NCBI GenBank assembly: GCA_029251525.1 | Contig: JAQXDE010000066.1 | Coordinates: 431,170-495,169 of the forward strand | DNA: 64,000 nucleotides | From: Saprospiraceae bacterium | GTDB lineage: Bacteria; Bacteroidota; Bacteroidia; Chitinophagales; Saprospiraceae | Direction of reading: 5' to 3' | Shown here: positions 18,543-26,788 of the stretch, piece after piece | Position numbering within the stretch: the stretch's first letter is position 1 | Layout of the letters: each line of letters opens with the position of its first letter | Notes under the pieces: generated by a model | What the model was told of the DNA's origin: nothing | What the model saw: the letters and a program-made list of their open reading frames with translations, nothing else | The model's database searches: none | Made by a program: the position numbers and the translations under genes

Positions 18543-19450
18543 ATGCTACCACGAAATGCATCTATATTACTAGTCTTAATGATATGCTTTGCTCAAAATA
18601 TACCAACTCACAGTTTTTATTATGAAACTGAATCGAAAATAGATGTAGAGATTTCTGGAAAGAGAATACTTATTAAATTTAAATCAAATGTAGATGCTGG
18701 AGAGCAGTTAAAAGTTATATCTCAAAAAAAAGATGTTTTGGTATTAGGAAGTATTCAAAATTTATCTTTTTCTCAAGTTTTAATTGTGAAAATGAAAAAT
18801 ATTGTTTCTTTAGCTGCAACGAATGTATTAATAAAAAGCCTAAATGAAAATGAGTCTGTTGAATATGCAAATAAATTTTTAATTCACCCAGAAAGGATTA
18901 TTCATGGTATTTCAGATAGGATTTTGTTAAAGTTGAATTCGGTAAATCAGTTATCTCTAGTTAATCAAATTATTTATGATTTTCAAGGTGTGACCGGATA
19001 CACCTGTAATCAATTTGATGAATGTTTAATTGAAATTAATGTTCATAAGGATAGAAATGTTTTAGATCTTGCTAATGAAATTCATGAAACTGGAATATTT
19101 GCTAATTGTAGACCTGATTTTATTTTTCTTTAAAAAGTCTAACTAATAGCCGTCCCTCTGTCGACAATCAATGGTCGCCTCAAGGTGATCGGGATAATAC
19201 CACTTGGTTTGAAGGGATTTTGAATTCAGATACGAATATATATGAAGTTTGAAATTCAAAGTTTGTGTTATTTTGGTCATAGTTGCGATCATTGATGAGG
19301 GGATTAATAGATTTCATTGAAATAAAATAAGAAACTTAGCTCCCAATCTTGTGTGAATAAAAAAAGTGATTGTCGTTGATGAGTGTGTTGAGAGTTCGAA
19401 TGTATTTTGTAAGTTTTATCTAAATTAAAACCTAAATATATTTTGTACAA
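18543..19450 (+). pseudogene. Decayed S8 (subtilisin-like) peptidase gene; only the propeptide part is still open
   Basis: The open part (18543-19133, 196 aa) starts with a signal peptide and contains two related segments ending in ELANxxxETGxFxxxxPDF-like patterns (here LANEIHETGIFANCRPDF), as in the propeptide region of Bacteroidota subtilases. It stops exactly where the catalytic domain should begin. Downstream, another frame (from 19133) reads DNQWSPQGD, resembling the NQW-L motif that links propeptide and protease in these enzymes, and a third frame (19276-19311) reads IVAIIDEGIN, resembling the catalytic Asp motif of S8 peptidases (V-A-I-x-D-x-G). Stops and frame changes interrupt the rest, and no His or Ser motif is left. 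I infer a pseudogene; the 5' part may still be translated. Neighbour cyclophilin is convergent. Confidence 0.65.
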
Positions 19451-19661
19451 AAGAGATTTAAATAATTGATGTCAAAAAAATATGGTTATTTCTTGTCATT
19501 AAATTATAATGGTGGGATTTTTTATTGAATTAATATCTCAAGTCTTAATAAAACTATTGGGGTTTTTATGCTGAAGACTTAAGTTCAAATAATTTAATTG
19601 TTAATAGTTAAGAAAATATAAATTTCTAAATCTTAGAACTAGATAGGTGTTTTCTTATTAA
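19451..19661. other. AT-rich spacer, no feature seen
   Basis: Probably the fully eroded 3' part of the subtilase gene; I see no readable motif. Confidence 0.3.
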
Positions 19662-19698
19662 AAAGGGGTGTTAATACATTAAGTATTAACACCCCTTT
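19662..19698 (-). terminator. Intrinsic terminator of the cyclophilin gene
   Basis: A perfect 16-bp stem (19662-19677 with 19683-19698; AAAGGGGTG... / ...CACCCCTTT) with a five-base loop. On the minus strand it is followed by a T-rich run, so it ends the yebC-cyclophilin transcription unit. Confidence 0.85.
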
Positions 19699-19724
19699 AT
19701 CAAGATTTAACTTTGATATTGTAT

Positions 19725-20156
19725 TTAGTCAATCACCACAATTTTCGTCATTTCATCACCTTGCGCGATTTCATCAATTAATTCTAGACCTTCAAAAACT
19801 CTTCCGAAGCAAGTGTGATTTCTATCCAAATGGGCAGTGTTTTCACGGCTATGGCAGATGAAAAATTGTGATCCTCCAGTATTTCGGCCTGCATGAGCCA
19901 TCGATAAAACTCCTTTATCATGAAATTGATTTTCACCATCCAATTCACAATCAATTTTATAACCTGGACCACCGTTTCCGATACCGTTAGGGCAGCCACC
20001 TTGAACCACAAAGTTTGGAATTACTCGGTGAAAAGTTAATCCATCATAAAACCCTTTTTTTGCAAGGTCAGTAAAGTTTTTCACTGCAATGGGAGCATCC
20101 TCTTGGAAGAACTCAACCTTCATTAATCCTTTTTCTGTATGAATTTCTGCAATCAT
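19725..20156 (-). CDS. Cyclophilin-type peptidyl-prolyl cis-trans isomerase
   Basis: 143 aa, the size of small bacterial cyclophilins, without signal peptide and so cytoplasmic. The motifs FHRVIPNFVVQGG (catalytic Arg in FHR), GVLSMAHAG, GGSQFFICH and HLDRNHTCFGRV cover the whole active site of the family. It catalyses cis-trans isomerisation of Xaa-Pro bonds during folding. It lies 46 bases downstream of the yebC gene on the same strand, and both end at the hairpin at 19662-19698, so co-transcription is likely. Confidence 0.95.
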   Translation of the reverse strand: MIAEIHTEKGLMKVEFFQEDAPIAVKNFTDLAKKGFYDGLTFHRVIPNFVVQGGCPNGIGNGGPGYKIDCELDGENQFHDKGVLSMAHAGRNTGGSQFFICHSRENTAHLDRNHTCFGRVFEGLELIDEIAQGDEMTKIVVID

Positions 20157-20202
20157 GTTATTTTAATATTTAATTCAGTTTTAATATTTATTTCAATATA
20201 AT

Positions 20203-20913
20203 CTATTCCACATTTGTGAAGACAGCTTGGACATCTTCATTTTCCTCTAACTTGTCAAGCATTTTTTCAATTTCTGTCATCTGATCATCAGTAAATTCGA
20301 CAGGTGAAGTTGGGAATCGTTGTAAATCTGCTTTGGAAACTTCAATATTTCTTTCTTCTAAAGCAGTTGACAAAGTTCCAAAATCGGTATAGCCAGAGTA
20401 GGCATAAATTGTTTCTCCATCCTGCTCAATTTCTGTAAGTCCAAAATCAATGAGGTCTAATTCCATTTCTTCTAAATCCATTCCTTCCTTAAATGGAATC
20501 TCAAAAACCGCTTTCCTAGTGAACATATATTCCAATGAACCAGTTGGAACTAAAGCCCCACCTGCTTTGCTAAAATAAGATTTTACATCTGCTACAGTTC
20601 GAGTTGTATTATCTGTTGCACATTCTACAAAAACCAAAATTCCATGAGGGCCTTTGCCTTCATAATTCACCAAAGTATAATCTGCTGCATCTTTTCCAGA
20701 GGCTCTTTCAATAGCTTTTTTGATATTATCTTTGGGCATATTGGCTGCCTTTGCATTTTTGATAGCCAATCTTAATTTAGGATTCATCTCGGGATCAGGT
20801 CCACTCTCTTTAGCGGCCATTGTAATTTGCCTTGAAATTTTAGGAAAAATTTTAGACATGCTTGCCCATCGTTTTTCTTTGGCAGCTCGGCGGTATTCAA
20901 ATGCTCTTCCCAT
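20203..20913 (-). CDS. yebC: YebC/PmpR family protein
   Basis: 236 aa from the ATG at 20913 (MGRAFEYRRAAKEKRW), the standard family start. A longer in-frame ORF to 20970 is excluded since a TATTTTTG promoter on the minus strand covers 20968-20975. Motifs MGRAFEYR, KRWASMSKIFPKISRQI, NPKLRLAIKNAKAANMP, YEGKGPHGI and KAGGALVPTGSLEYMF are diagnostic. Members are known as DNA-binding regulators, and recent work assigns some a role in translation (relief of ribosome pausing at Pro stretches). Cytoplasmic. First gene of a likely two-gene unit with the cyclophilin. Confidence 0.95.
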   Translation of the reverse strand: MGRAFEYRRAAKEKRWASMSKIFPKISRQITMAAKESGPDPEMNPKLRLAIKNAKAANMPKDNIKKAIERASGKDAADYTLVNYEGKGPHGILVFVECATDNTTRTVADVKSYFSKAGGALVPTGSLEYMFTRKAVFEIPFKEGMDLEEMELDLIDFGLTEIEQDGETIYAYSGYTDFGTLSTALEERNIEVSKADLQRFPTSPVEFTDDQMTEIEKMLDKLEENEDVQAVFTNVE

Positions 20914-20967
20914 GATGAAATTTGTTTTATTAAATTTTATAAATAGAAAATTCCGGACTCGATGCCG

Positions 20968-20975
20968 CAAAAATA
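20968..20975 (-). promoter_or_regulatory. -7 element TATTTTTG (minus strand) of yebC
   Basis: The complement reads TATTTTTG, matching TAnnTTTG, 54 bases before the yebC ATG at 20913. It sets the translation start inside the longer ORF. Confidence 0.6.
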
Positions 20976-21826
20976 AAAAAAAATAACCAACTATGAAATC
21001 TCATAAATAGCTATTTTCCAATAAGTTGTATTTAAATCGATTAGAAAAACTAATTCTGAGAAACAGTTGTTGCTTCTAGTTTTTCACCATAGGATTAACT
21101 CATTTACTAATATTATTTAATCATTATGATTTTTACTAGAAATAGGAGTAAGCGCATATACTTGTAAGTTATTGGAGACTCCTTTAATTGGTTTTTTTAC
21201 TTGTATTCTCACTACCTAATTGAAGTTTTTGGAGAACGAAAAAAAGATATCATGATGAATAACAAAGTGACAATTTTGAGAATGAGAAGAGGTTTCATTA
21301 TATTGTTTACTTTTATTTTTTTCGAATATAATTAATGAGTTTCTTCTTTGGAAGTAAACTGATTGGGATAATTATAAATCTAATTATACCAGATAGGTTA
21401 GGAAATATCACGATTTATAATGGAATCCATCTGAGATGATTTAGCGATCTGGAATCTTTCTACATGCTTTCCATAAAAGCAATATTTATTTGTGTTTAAA
21501 CAATACCATTGAATTAAGGCATAAAATGTTGGAGGCGGGTAGTAATGTAGACTTGGCTTTAGCCGAATGAATTTGGCTTTGTTCATTATTGCTGTTTTCG
21601 ACTAAAGTCAAAGCTACACAGTTTACGATTTCCCTAAGTACACAATTTAGACTTTCTTCTAACTTAATTGCATTGTTTTCTACCTTTCTGTTCAAACAAT
21701 ATAATTGGCTTCAGGAATGAGAGTGTGAGTGTCTGAAAAGGATTGACTCAATGTCGTCTTGCCAATACATTAGCATCTACAAATAAATGATCATTTTTGA
21801 TGCTAAAAACACAATTATTTTATTCT
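20976..21826. other. Long intergenic region with a palindromic repeat element
   Basis: No intact gene recognised. On the + strand, 21168-21335 is open for 55 codons (includes HYLIEVFGERKKDIMM) without start or known family. Two short minus-strand ORFs at 21398-21695 have no family features and overlap the palindromic element, so they are not called. Confidence 0.3.
21547..21617. repeat. REP-like extragenic palindrome
   Basis: The arms 21547-21566 (GTAGACTTGGCTTTAGCCGA) and 21598-21617 (TCGACTAAAGTCAAAGCTAC) are inverted repeats matching at 16 of 20 positions, with the core pairs GGCTTTAGCC and GACTAAAGTC each palindromic in themselves. Compound GGCTAAAGCC/GACTTTAGTC palindromes resemble REP elements mobilised by RAYT-type (TnpA-REP) transposases. 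No transposase gene is in this window. Copies elsewhere in the genome would confirm it. Confidence 0.5.
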
Positions 21827-23335
21827 TTAGAATTTATATCGAACACCTCCACTTAGTCCAAAGAAAGTCGAACGATATTTTAATTGATAAAAATCAGATT
21901 TTCTATAATTTTGAAAACGGAAATCTGTTCGAAATTGAAAAGATATTTTATCACTCAAATCGTAACTTACATAAGGTCGTAGATGATATGTAAGGAAGAA
22001 AGTAGCAACAGGTAATTCTTTATTTTCTTTAATAGGATATATCGTAATTTGATTATTGGAATTCAATGATTTGCCAGTTTGAGATTGTGTAAAGTTTAAA
22101 CCAACTCCGGTACTCATTCCTAAATCAATTTTTCCAAACGATTTTTTATATCCTAATAAAATTGGAATAGAAAAGTAATTTATTTTGTTATGATGTCTAA
22201 CTGTTCTTCTAGCGGAAGCATCAGTCAATGCTCCGACATGAGAATTTGGATTAACTATAATGGTATCCCAAAATTGAGTGAAGTTAAATTCACTCTTTGA
22301 TTTTACATATTCAAAACCACTTGTGATAAGAATATTTTCCTTGTAAAGTAGACTTGCCTCAATCGCAACGGAGTATCCAGGTTCGAGATGGAAATTATCG
22401 TTTAATAAGTTTTTTCTTTCATTGTCCATAGGAACTATTGCTAAAAATTTATTTTTTAAGGTATGACTTCCTGAAAATAATCCTAAACTAAATGTGGAAT
22501 TTTTAGTTGAATTTTTCGAGGTAATTATTATTCCATTGATTCCAATTCTATCTTGTTCATCTATTGGAAGTGGTGAACTAATAGATTTTAATTTTGTGAT
22601 TTTAATTTTTTTACCAATAAAAAGAGATTCCCCTTCAAGGTGTTGATTCGGGGTAGAATTATCCGATCTTGAATATTTGTTAATATTTGATTGTTCCTCC
22701 CAATCTGATTTGACGATTGACCCAATCTGTGTAATATTATCAATCTGAAACACGTCATTATCTTCATTTATTTGATTAATAGATTGTTTTTCACTGTTGG
22801 ATTTAACTATTGATTTAGCCTGAGATATGGTATTATTATTATGTTGGTTCTCATGGTAGGTTACATCATTGATTGATGACTCATTTTTTTGCTTAGTGTA
22901 AATCTGATTTGATGTTTCATTTTTTGATAAAAGGGTAGGAGAAGAAGTAATTTCTTTTGTATTCTTTTTAGTAATAGTAGAGAAGTTTTCTTTTTCATTA
23001 TTTTCATCTACATTATCATTATCAGTTGATTTGTCGTTTTTATTTTCTTTAATATTTTTCTCATCGTTTTGAAAAGCAACTATTGAATTTGAAGAAGAAT
23101 TTTCTTTTTCAGATAAAGCTATTTCAGAAGGTATATTCCATATAGTTATTCCCCCAACAATAAAAAGTGATAACAACAATAAAAGGTACCTCCATCTAAA
23201 GAAGACAAATCTTCTTTTAGTAGAATTGGTTTCAATAGCAGCATCAATTTGACTCCACAAATTATCTGGATTTAAGCCCTCTAAAGAGGATGCATCTTTA
23301 AATCTGTCTTTTATATTTTTTTCGAATAATTTCAT
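21827..23335 (-). CDS. Anti-sigma-like N-terminus, single TM helix, long linker and C-terminal outer-membrane beta-barrel in one chain
   Basis: 502 aa. Residues 1-49 are a short charged cytoplasmic segment (NIKDRFKDASSLEGLNPDNLWSQI style, as in Bacteroidota proteins encoded after ECF sigma genes), followed by an Arg-rich stop and one transmembrane helix at about 50-67. Then come about 200 residues very rich in Asn, Ser, Lys and Glu with no fold, and from about 285 to the end an outer-membrane barrel-like domain with alternating hydrophobic strands, ending in the aromatic GGVRYKF. The gene lies 21 bases after the sigma gene on the same strand, so it is almost surely the regulator of that sigma factor. 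The layout is visible in the sequence; the anti-sigma role and a single chain crossing both membranes are inferences. Confidence 0.75.
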   Translation of the reverse strand: MKLFEKNIKDRFKDASSLEGLNPDNLWSQIDAAIETNSTKRRFVFFRWRYLLLLLSLFIVGGITIWNIPSEIALSEKENSSSNSIVAFQNDEKNIKENKNDKSTDNDNVDENNEKENFSTITKKNTKEITSSPTLLSKNETSNQIYTKQKNESSINDVTYHENQHNNNTISQAKSIVKSNSEKQSINQINEDNDVFQIDNITQIGSIVKSDWEEQSNINKYSRSDNSTPNQHLEGESLFIGKKIKITKLKSISSPLPIDEQDRIGINGIIITSKNSTKNSTFSLGLFSGSHTLKNKFLAIVPMDNERKNLLNDNFHLEPGYSVAIEASLLYKENILITSGFEYVKSKSEFNFTQFWDTIIVNPNSHVGALTDASARRTVRHHNKINYFSIPILLGYKKSFGKIDLGMSTGVGLNFTQSQTGKSLNSNNQITIYPIKENKELPVATFFLTYHLRPYVSYDLSDKISFQFRTDFRFQNYRKSDFYQLKYRSTFFGLSGGVRYKF

Positions 23336-23356
23336 GACAAAATATTAAGGGAAAAA

Positions 23357-23920
23357 TTAGTTGAATGAAAATTTAAATTGAATCTCATTATCTGTGTGTA
23401 ATCTTTTTTTTAGCCACTCTCTTGCTCGTGATAATCTTTTACGAGAGAGGGAAGAATTTATATTTAAAAACTTAGCAATTTCATCATGAGAAAGCTCATC
23501 AATTACAAACATGTTAAAGACTTCAAAATAATTCTGTGGCATTTTTTTTAACCAAACCAACATCTCTTCATTGGATATATTTTCGAAAATATCAGGTGTA
23601 ACCTTCGTATCATGTATATCAATCTTGAGTTCCTCAGTTGCGTTTCTATTATTTTTTGCATTTTTTTTCAAACAATTATTGATAGCAATTTTTGTTGTCC
23701 AAGTTTTAAAGCTTGCTTTTTGTAAATCGAATTGCTCCAAGTTTTTAAAAATATTAATAAACGTTTCTTGGAGCACATCTTTTATATCAGTTTCATTGAC
23801 CAAATATCTCTTACACATTACATTTAAGTACGGTAAAAGTAAGTTATACAGTTTCCTCTGAGCTTCCCTATTTTTGGAAAGACAAAGAGAAATTAATTGT
23901 AAATTGATTTGGTCGGTCAC
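23357..23920 (-). CDS. ECF RNA polymerase sigma factor (sigma-70 family)
   Basis: 187 aa. Region 2 contains TDIKDVLQETFINIFKNLEQFD and FKTWTTKIAINNCL, the core-binding and -10 recognition helices; region 4 at about 128-175 has MPQNYFEVFNMFVIDELSHDEIAKFLNI followed by SLSRKRLSRAREWLKKRL, the helix-turn-helix. Region 3 is absent, as in ECF factors. The downstream gene (21 bases away) encodes the presumed membrane-bound anti-sigma/barrel protein, and the upstream gene a cysteine-rich repeat lipoprotein. I infer a cell-envelope signalling unit. Confidence 0.93.
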   Translation of the reverse strand: MTDQINLQLISLCLSKNREAQRKLYNLLLPYLNVMCKRYLVNETDIKDVLQETFINIFKNLEQFDLQKASFKTWTTKIAINNCLKKNAKNNRNATEELKIDIHDTKVTPDIFENISNEEMLVWLKKMPQNYFEVFNMFVIDELSHDEIAKFLNINSSLSRKRLSRAREWLKKRLHTDNEIQFKFSFN

Positions 23921-23947
23921 GTAATATATTTTGTAGTAAAACTAGAG

Positions 23948-23980
23948 GATAGAAACATTCATTTTTTGAATGCTTCTATC
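23948..23980 (-). promoter_or_regulatory. Intergenic hairpin between lipoprotein and sigma genes
   Basis: GATAGAAACATTC (23948-23960) and GAATGCTTCTATC (23968-23980) form a 13-bp stem with a seven-base loop. On the minus-strand RNA the only non-Watson-Crick position becomes a G-U pair, so the stem is complete in that sense. No T-run follows, so it is more likely a processing, stability or attenuation hairpin than a strong terminator. Confidence 0.5.
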
Positions 23981-24013
23981 AATCATACATTTTATAGTGT
24001 TAGAAAATTTATT

Positions 24014-24979
24014 TTATGTACAATTACAGTTTTGGTCAACTATTCCAGTTCCACCGTTTGGATTAGTACAAGGGTCTCCAAAATTCAATTGTAATTGAGG
24101 ACAATCAAAAGGTGAATTATTAGCTTGGCAATCACAACTGGTATTAATTACTCCATTATCTCCGCTTGCTGTAGTACATGCATCACCAAAATTAGCTTGA
24201 ATATTAGGACAATCAAAAGTTGTTGTGGTTTCTGTACAATTACAGTTTTGGTCAACTGTTCCAGCTATACCGTTTGAATTAGTACAAGGATCTCCAAAAT
24301 TCAATTGTAACTGAGGACAATCAAAAGGTGAATTATTAGCTTGGCAATCGCAATTAGTATTAATTACTCCATTATCTCCACTTGCTGTAGTACAAACATC
24401 ACCAAAATTAGCTTGAATATTAGGACAATCAAATGGTGAGTTATTAGCTTGGCAATCGCAACTGGTATCAATTACTCCATTATCTCCACCTGCTGTAGTA
24501 CATGCATCACCAAAATTAGCTTGAATATTAGGACAATCAAAAGTTGTTGTGGTTTCTGTGCAATTACAGTCTTGGTCAACTGCTCCAGCTATACCATTTG
24601 AATTAGTACAAGGGTCTCCAAAATTTAATTGTAATTGAGGACAATCAAAATTGGAGGATGTTTCACAGTCGCAATCAGAATTAATAGTTCCAGAACCGCC
24701 ATTAGGAGTTGTACAAACATCACCAAAATTAGCTTGGATATTAGGACAATCAAAAACTACATTTAATTCACATTCGCAGTTTTGGTTAACAATTCCATCT
24801 TGCAAATTGCTATTGGGATTTGTAAACTGGCATATATCTCCAATATTGAGTCCGAGGTTTGGACATTCAGAGTTGGGTGTGATTAAGATATCATCAATGT
24901 CATCATCATTACATGATGAAAGGGTGAATAAACACATTGTCATCAATAAGCAACTTAAATAAATAAAATTCTTTTTCAT
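24014..24979 (-). CDS. Lipoprotein made of eight cysteine-rich tandem repeats
   Basis: 321 aa. A lipoprotein signal peptide ends in the lipobox LSSC (Cys23), followed by NDDDIDD. The rest consists of eight repeats of about 35 residues, each with four Cys. Two unit types occur: FDCPNIQANFGDxCTT-xxGxxGxIxxxCDC and FDCPQLQLNFGDPCTN-xxGxxGxVDQxCNC, in the order (first divergent unit) A B A A B A B. The last unit ends directly at the stop codon, so no separate C-terminal domain exists. At DNA level the units are nearly identical, implying recent duplication. I do not recognise the family; paired Cys in each unit suggest disulfide-stabilised modules on the outer surface of a membrane. It precedes the sigma gene by 93 bases and may be its first target or sensor. 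Confidence 0.85.
   Translation of the reverse strand: MKKNFIYLSCLLMTMCLFTLSSCNDDDIDDILITPNSECPNLGLNIGDICQFTNPNSNLQDGIVNQNCECELNVVFDCPNIQANFGDVCTTPNGGSGTINSDCDCETSSNFDCPQLQLNFGDPCTNSNGIAGAVDQDCNCTETTTTFDCPNIQANFGDACTTAGGDNGVIDTSCDCQANNSPFDCPNIQANFGDVCTTASGDNGVINTNCDCQANNSPFDCPQLQLNFGDPCTNSNGIAGTVDQNCNCTETTTTFDCPNIQANFGDACTTASGDNGVINTSCDCQANNSPFDCPQLQLNFGDPCTNPNGGTGIVDQNCNCT
24100..24770 (-). repeat. Tandem protein-coding repeats (about 105-108 bp units)
   Basis: The coding region contains near-identical units of about 105-108 bases, recognisable on the + strand by recurring ACCAAAATTAGCTTG and TTAGGACAATCAAA. The A-type and B-type units are interspersed as multi-unit blocks, as expected from unequal recombination. 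Confidence 0.85.
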
Positions 24980-25159
24980 TTCTTTTGATTTTATATTTTT
25001 TTTAAATTGAAGTTTAATCGACTTCTTTTAATTCTTTTCGAAAAGATCTTTTCACATACTTATATCTGCTTAACCATAGGAATGTGACACTTGAAGAAAA
25101 AAACTTTTAAAAAAAAATAATACTATAGTAGATTGGACTATTTCTAGATTTATTTTTCT

Positions 25160-25381
25160 TTACCAATTTGAAAGGAATGATAGAATTTTATTAATTCTAG
25201 AAACAGCTACAAGAACTCGACCTGATTTTTCATCTTTCCATCCAGTAGATATTAATCCTACTACATCACTATTGATATCAACCACAGGTGAACCACTCAA
25301 CCTTGCTAAACTATCCGGACTATCTACTTGGATGATTTCATGAATATTTACATCTGTTTTGGTATATTTATATTCAAACAC
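25160..25381 (-). pseudogene. Truncated trypsin-like serine protease fragment
   Basis: 73 codons beginning at a GTG. The segment ARLSGSPVVDINSDVVGLIS is the nucleophile region of trypsin-like peptidases (xSGSPV, with a following strand VVGLIS). The N-terminal half with His and Asp of the triad is absent: only nine bases separate the first codon from the stop of the HAD gene upstream. It therefore looks like the leftover 3' end of a protease gene. It is in the same frame as the HAD gene, separated from it by that gene's TAG stop; a chance of one in three, so not evidence of read-through by itself. Function unlikely. Confidence 0.45.
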
Positions 25382-25390
25382 TTTTTGTTT

Positions 25391-26023
25391 CTATAAATAA
25401 TTAAATATTTGAGTCATTTTAGAAATTACGTTTGCTCCGTTTGATCTTAGTATTTCTGCTTTTTCCCCTTTCGCAAATCCTAAAACTTTCATATTGGCAG
25501 CTACCGCTGCTTGCACTCCTACGGGACTATCTTCGATTACCAAAGTTTCAGATGGCGAAAATCCCATTTTTTTGGCAGCAGTTAAAAATAAAGTTGGATT
25601 AGGCTTCCAAGCGTTAACTTGGTAGGCACTAAAAATTTTGTTCTCGAAAAATGGAAAAAGGTTCACTAGTTTTAAATTGAATTCAACTTTATAGCTAGGT
25701 GCATTCGACGCAACACAAAAAGGAAGATTTAATTTTTTGATTACATCATGAATCCCTGGTATCGGTTGTAACTTTTTTTCAAATTCTTCAAAAGTTCTTT
25801 TTCGATAATTTTCTTCAAAGTTTTCAGGTAACTTTTTTCCCAATCTTTGTTCAATAAAATCAAAAACGAAACTATAACTTGTTCCTGAAAAAGTTTCTAG
25901 AGCTTCTTGATTAGATAAGTCCACTCCTAAGTTCCGAGCCTCTTCAGCAATTACGCCACAGGAAATTTTTTCTGTATCGACTAGTACCCCATCACAATCA
26001 AAAATAATAAATTTAGGTTTCAT
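25391..26023 (-). CDS. HAD-superfamily phosphatase (beta-phosphoglucomutase / GPH-like)
   Basis: 210 aa. It has motif I FDCDGVLVDTE with the nucleophile Asp, motif II VASNAPSYK, motif III Lys in AWKPNPTLF, and motif IV VIEDSPVGVQAA with the metal-binding acidic pair. The alpha-helical cap between motifs I and II is of the subclass I (beta-PGM) type. It hydrolyses or isomerises a small phosphorylated metabolite in the cytoplasm; which one cannot be told from the motifs. Runs divergently from the DinB-like gene at 26116. Confidence 0.9.
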   Translation of the reverse strand: MKPKFIIFDCDGVLVDTEKISCGVIAEEARNLGVDLSNQEALETFSGTSYSFVFDFIEQRLGKKLPENFEENYRKRTFEEFEKKLQPIPGIHDVIKKLNLPFCVASNAPSYKVEFNLKLVNLFPFFENKIFSAYQVNAWKPNPTLFLTAAKKMGFSPSETLVIEDSPVGVQAAVAANMKVLGFAKGEKAEILRSNGANVISKMTQIFNYL

Positions 26024-26115
26024 CTTTTTTTTAGTAAAAGTAGTTAAATCAATATTTTGTAAGGTAGTTTTTGATTAAATTTGATTCTAATCTTAAATCT
26101 ATCTAAATCATTAAA

Positions 26116-26736
26116 ATGAAAACTTTTACTTTATTTATTTTTTTTTCACTATTAATTTCTTCCAATATTATGGCTCAAAGTAAGTTTGAAGAATTGTCAA
26201 AAAAAGAAAAAGATATACCATACTACAGTATTCCAGAGGCTCCTAGACAATATAATGGAGCTGGAGTTACAGCTAGAATGATTGATGGATTAGGATTTCG
26301 GTTTTATTGGGTGAGTAAAGATTTGACCTACATAGATTTGGAGTATAAGGGGAGTGAAACGAGTCGAACAACCATTGAAATATTGGAACATGTTCATGGG
26401 TTGTCTAAAGTTATCTTAAATGGGATTAGCCAAAAAGCAAATATAAGAGGAGTTGAAACTAAGAAAGAGTTGGATTATAAAACATTGAGAGAACAAACTT
26501 TAGAAAACTTAAAAGCATCGAGTGATATTTTACGTCAAGAAAGCACGAGGGTGGAAGACATGAAAATTGTTTTTCAAAGAGGTGAAAAAACTTCTGAATT
26601 TCCATTTTGGAATTTAGTTAATGGTCCGATTGAGGATGCAGTTTGGCATGCTGGTCAGTTGGTTTATAACCGAAGAGCTTCTGGAAACCCTATAGCTCCT
26701 GGTGTGAATGTTTTTAGTGGAAAAAAGGTAGATTAA
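26116..26736 (+). CDS. Exported DinB-like (four-helix bundle) protein
   Basis: 206 aa with a signal peptide (1-20, SSNIMAQ). EILEHVHGLSK and AVWHAGQLVYNRRASGNP match the conserved His-containing helices of Bacteroidota DinB/YfiT-type proteins; DinB-like proteins bind a metal through such His residues. The role of secreted members is not known. It is a single gene, divergent from the HAD gene and convergent with oxyR. The fold assignment rests on short motifs, so it is moderate. Confidence 0.6.
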   Translation: MKTFTLFIFFSLLISSNIMAQSKFEELSKKEKDIPYYSIPEAPRQYNGAGVTARMIDGLGFRFYWVSKDLTYIDLEYKGSETSRTTIEILEHVHGLSKVILNGISQKANIRGVETKKELDYKTLREQTLENLKASSDILRQESTRVEDMKIVFQRGEKTSEFPFWNLVNGPIEDAVWHAGQLVYNRRASGNPIAPGVNVFSGKKVD

Positions 26737-26788
26737 AAGAAGAGCAATTGAATTAATAAAATGTCTCACTTTTATTAGTCCAATTGTC

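Noticed and set aside
21398..21695. Two overlapping minus-strand ORFs of 62-69 codons
   Set aside because: No family, no promoter or ribosome site, and they cross the palindromic element.
24014..24780. Possible CRISPR array (regular repeats)
   Set aside because: The repeats encode a reading frame with periodic Cys and Gly; spacers do not alternate with identical repeats and no cas gene is present.
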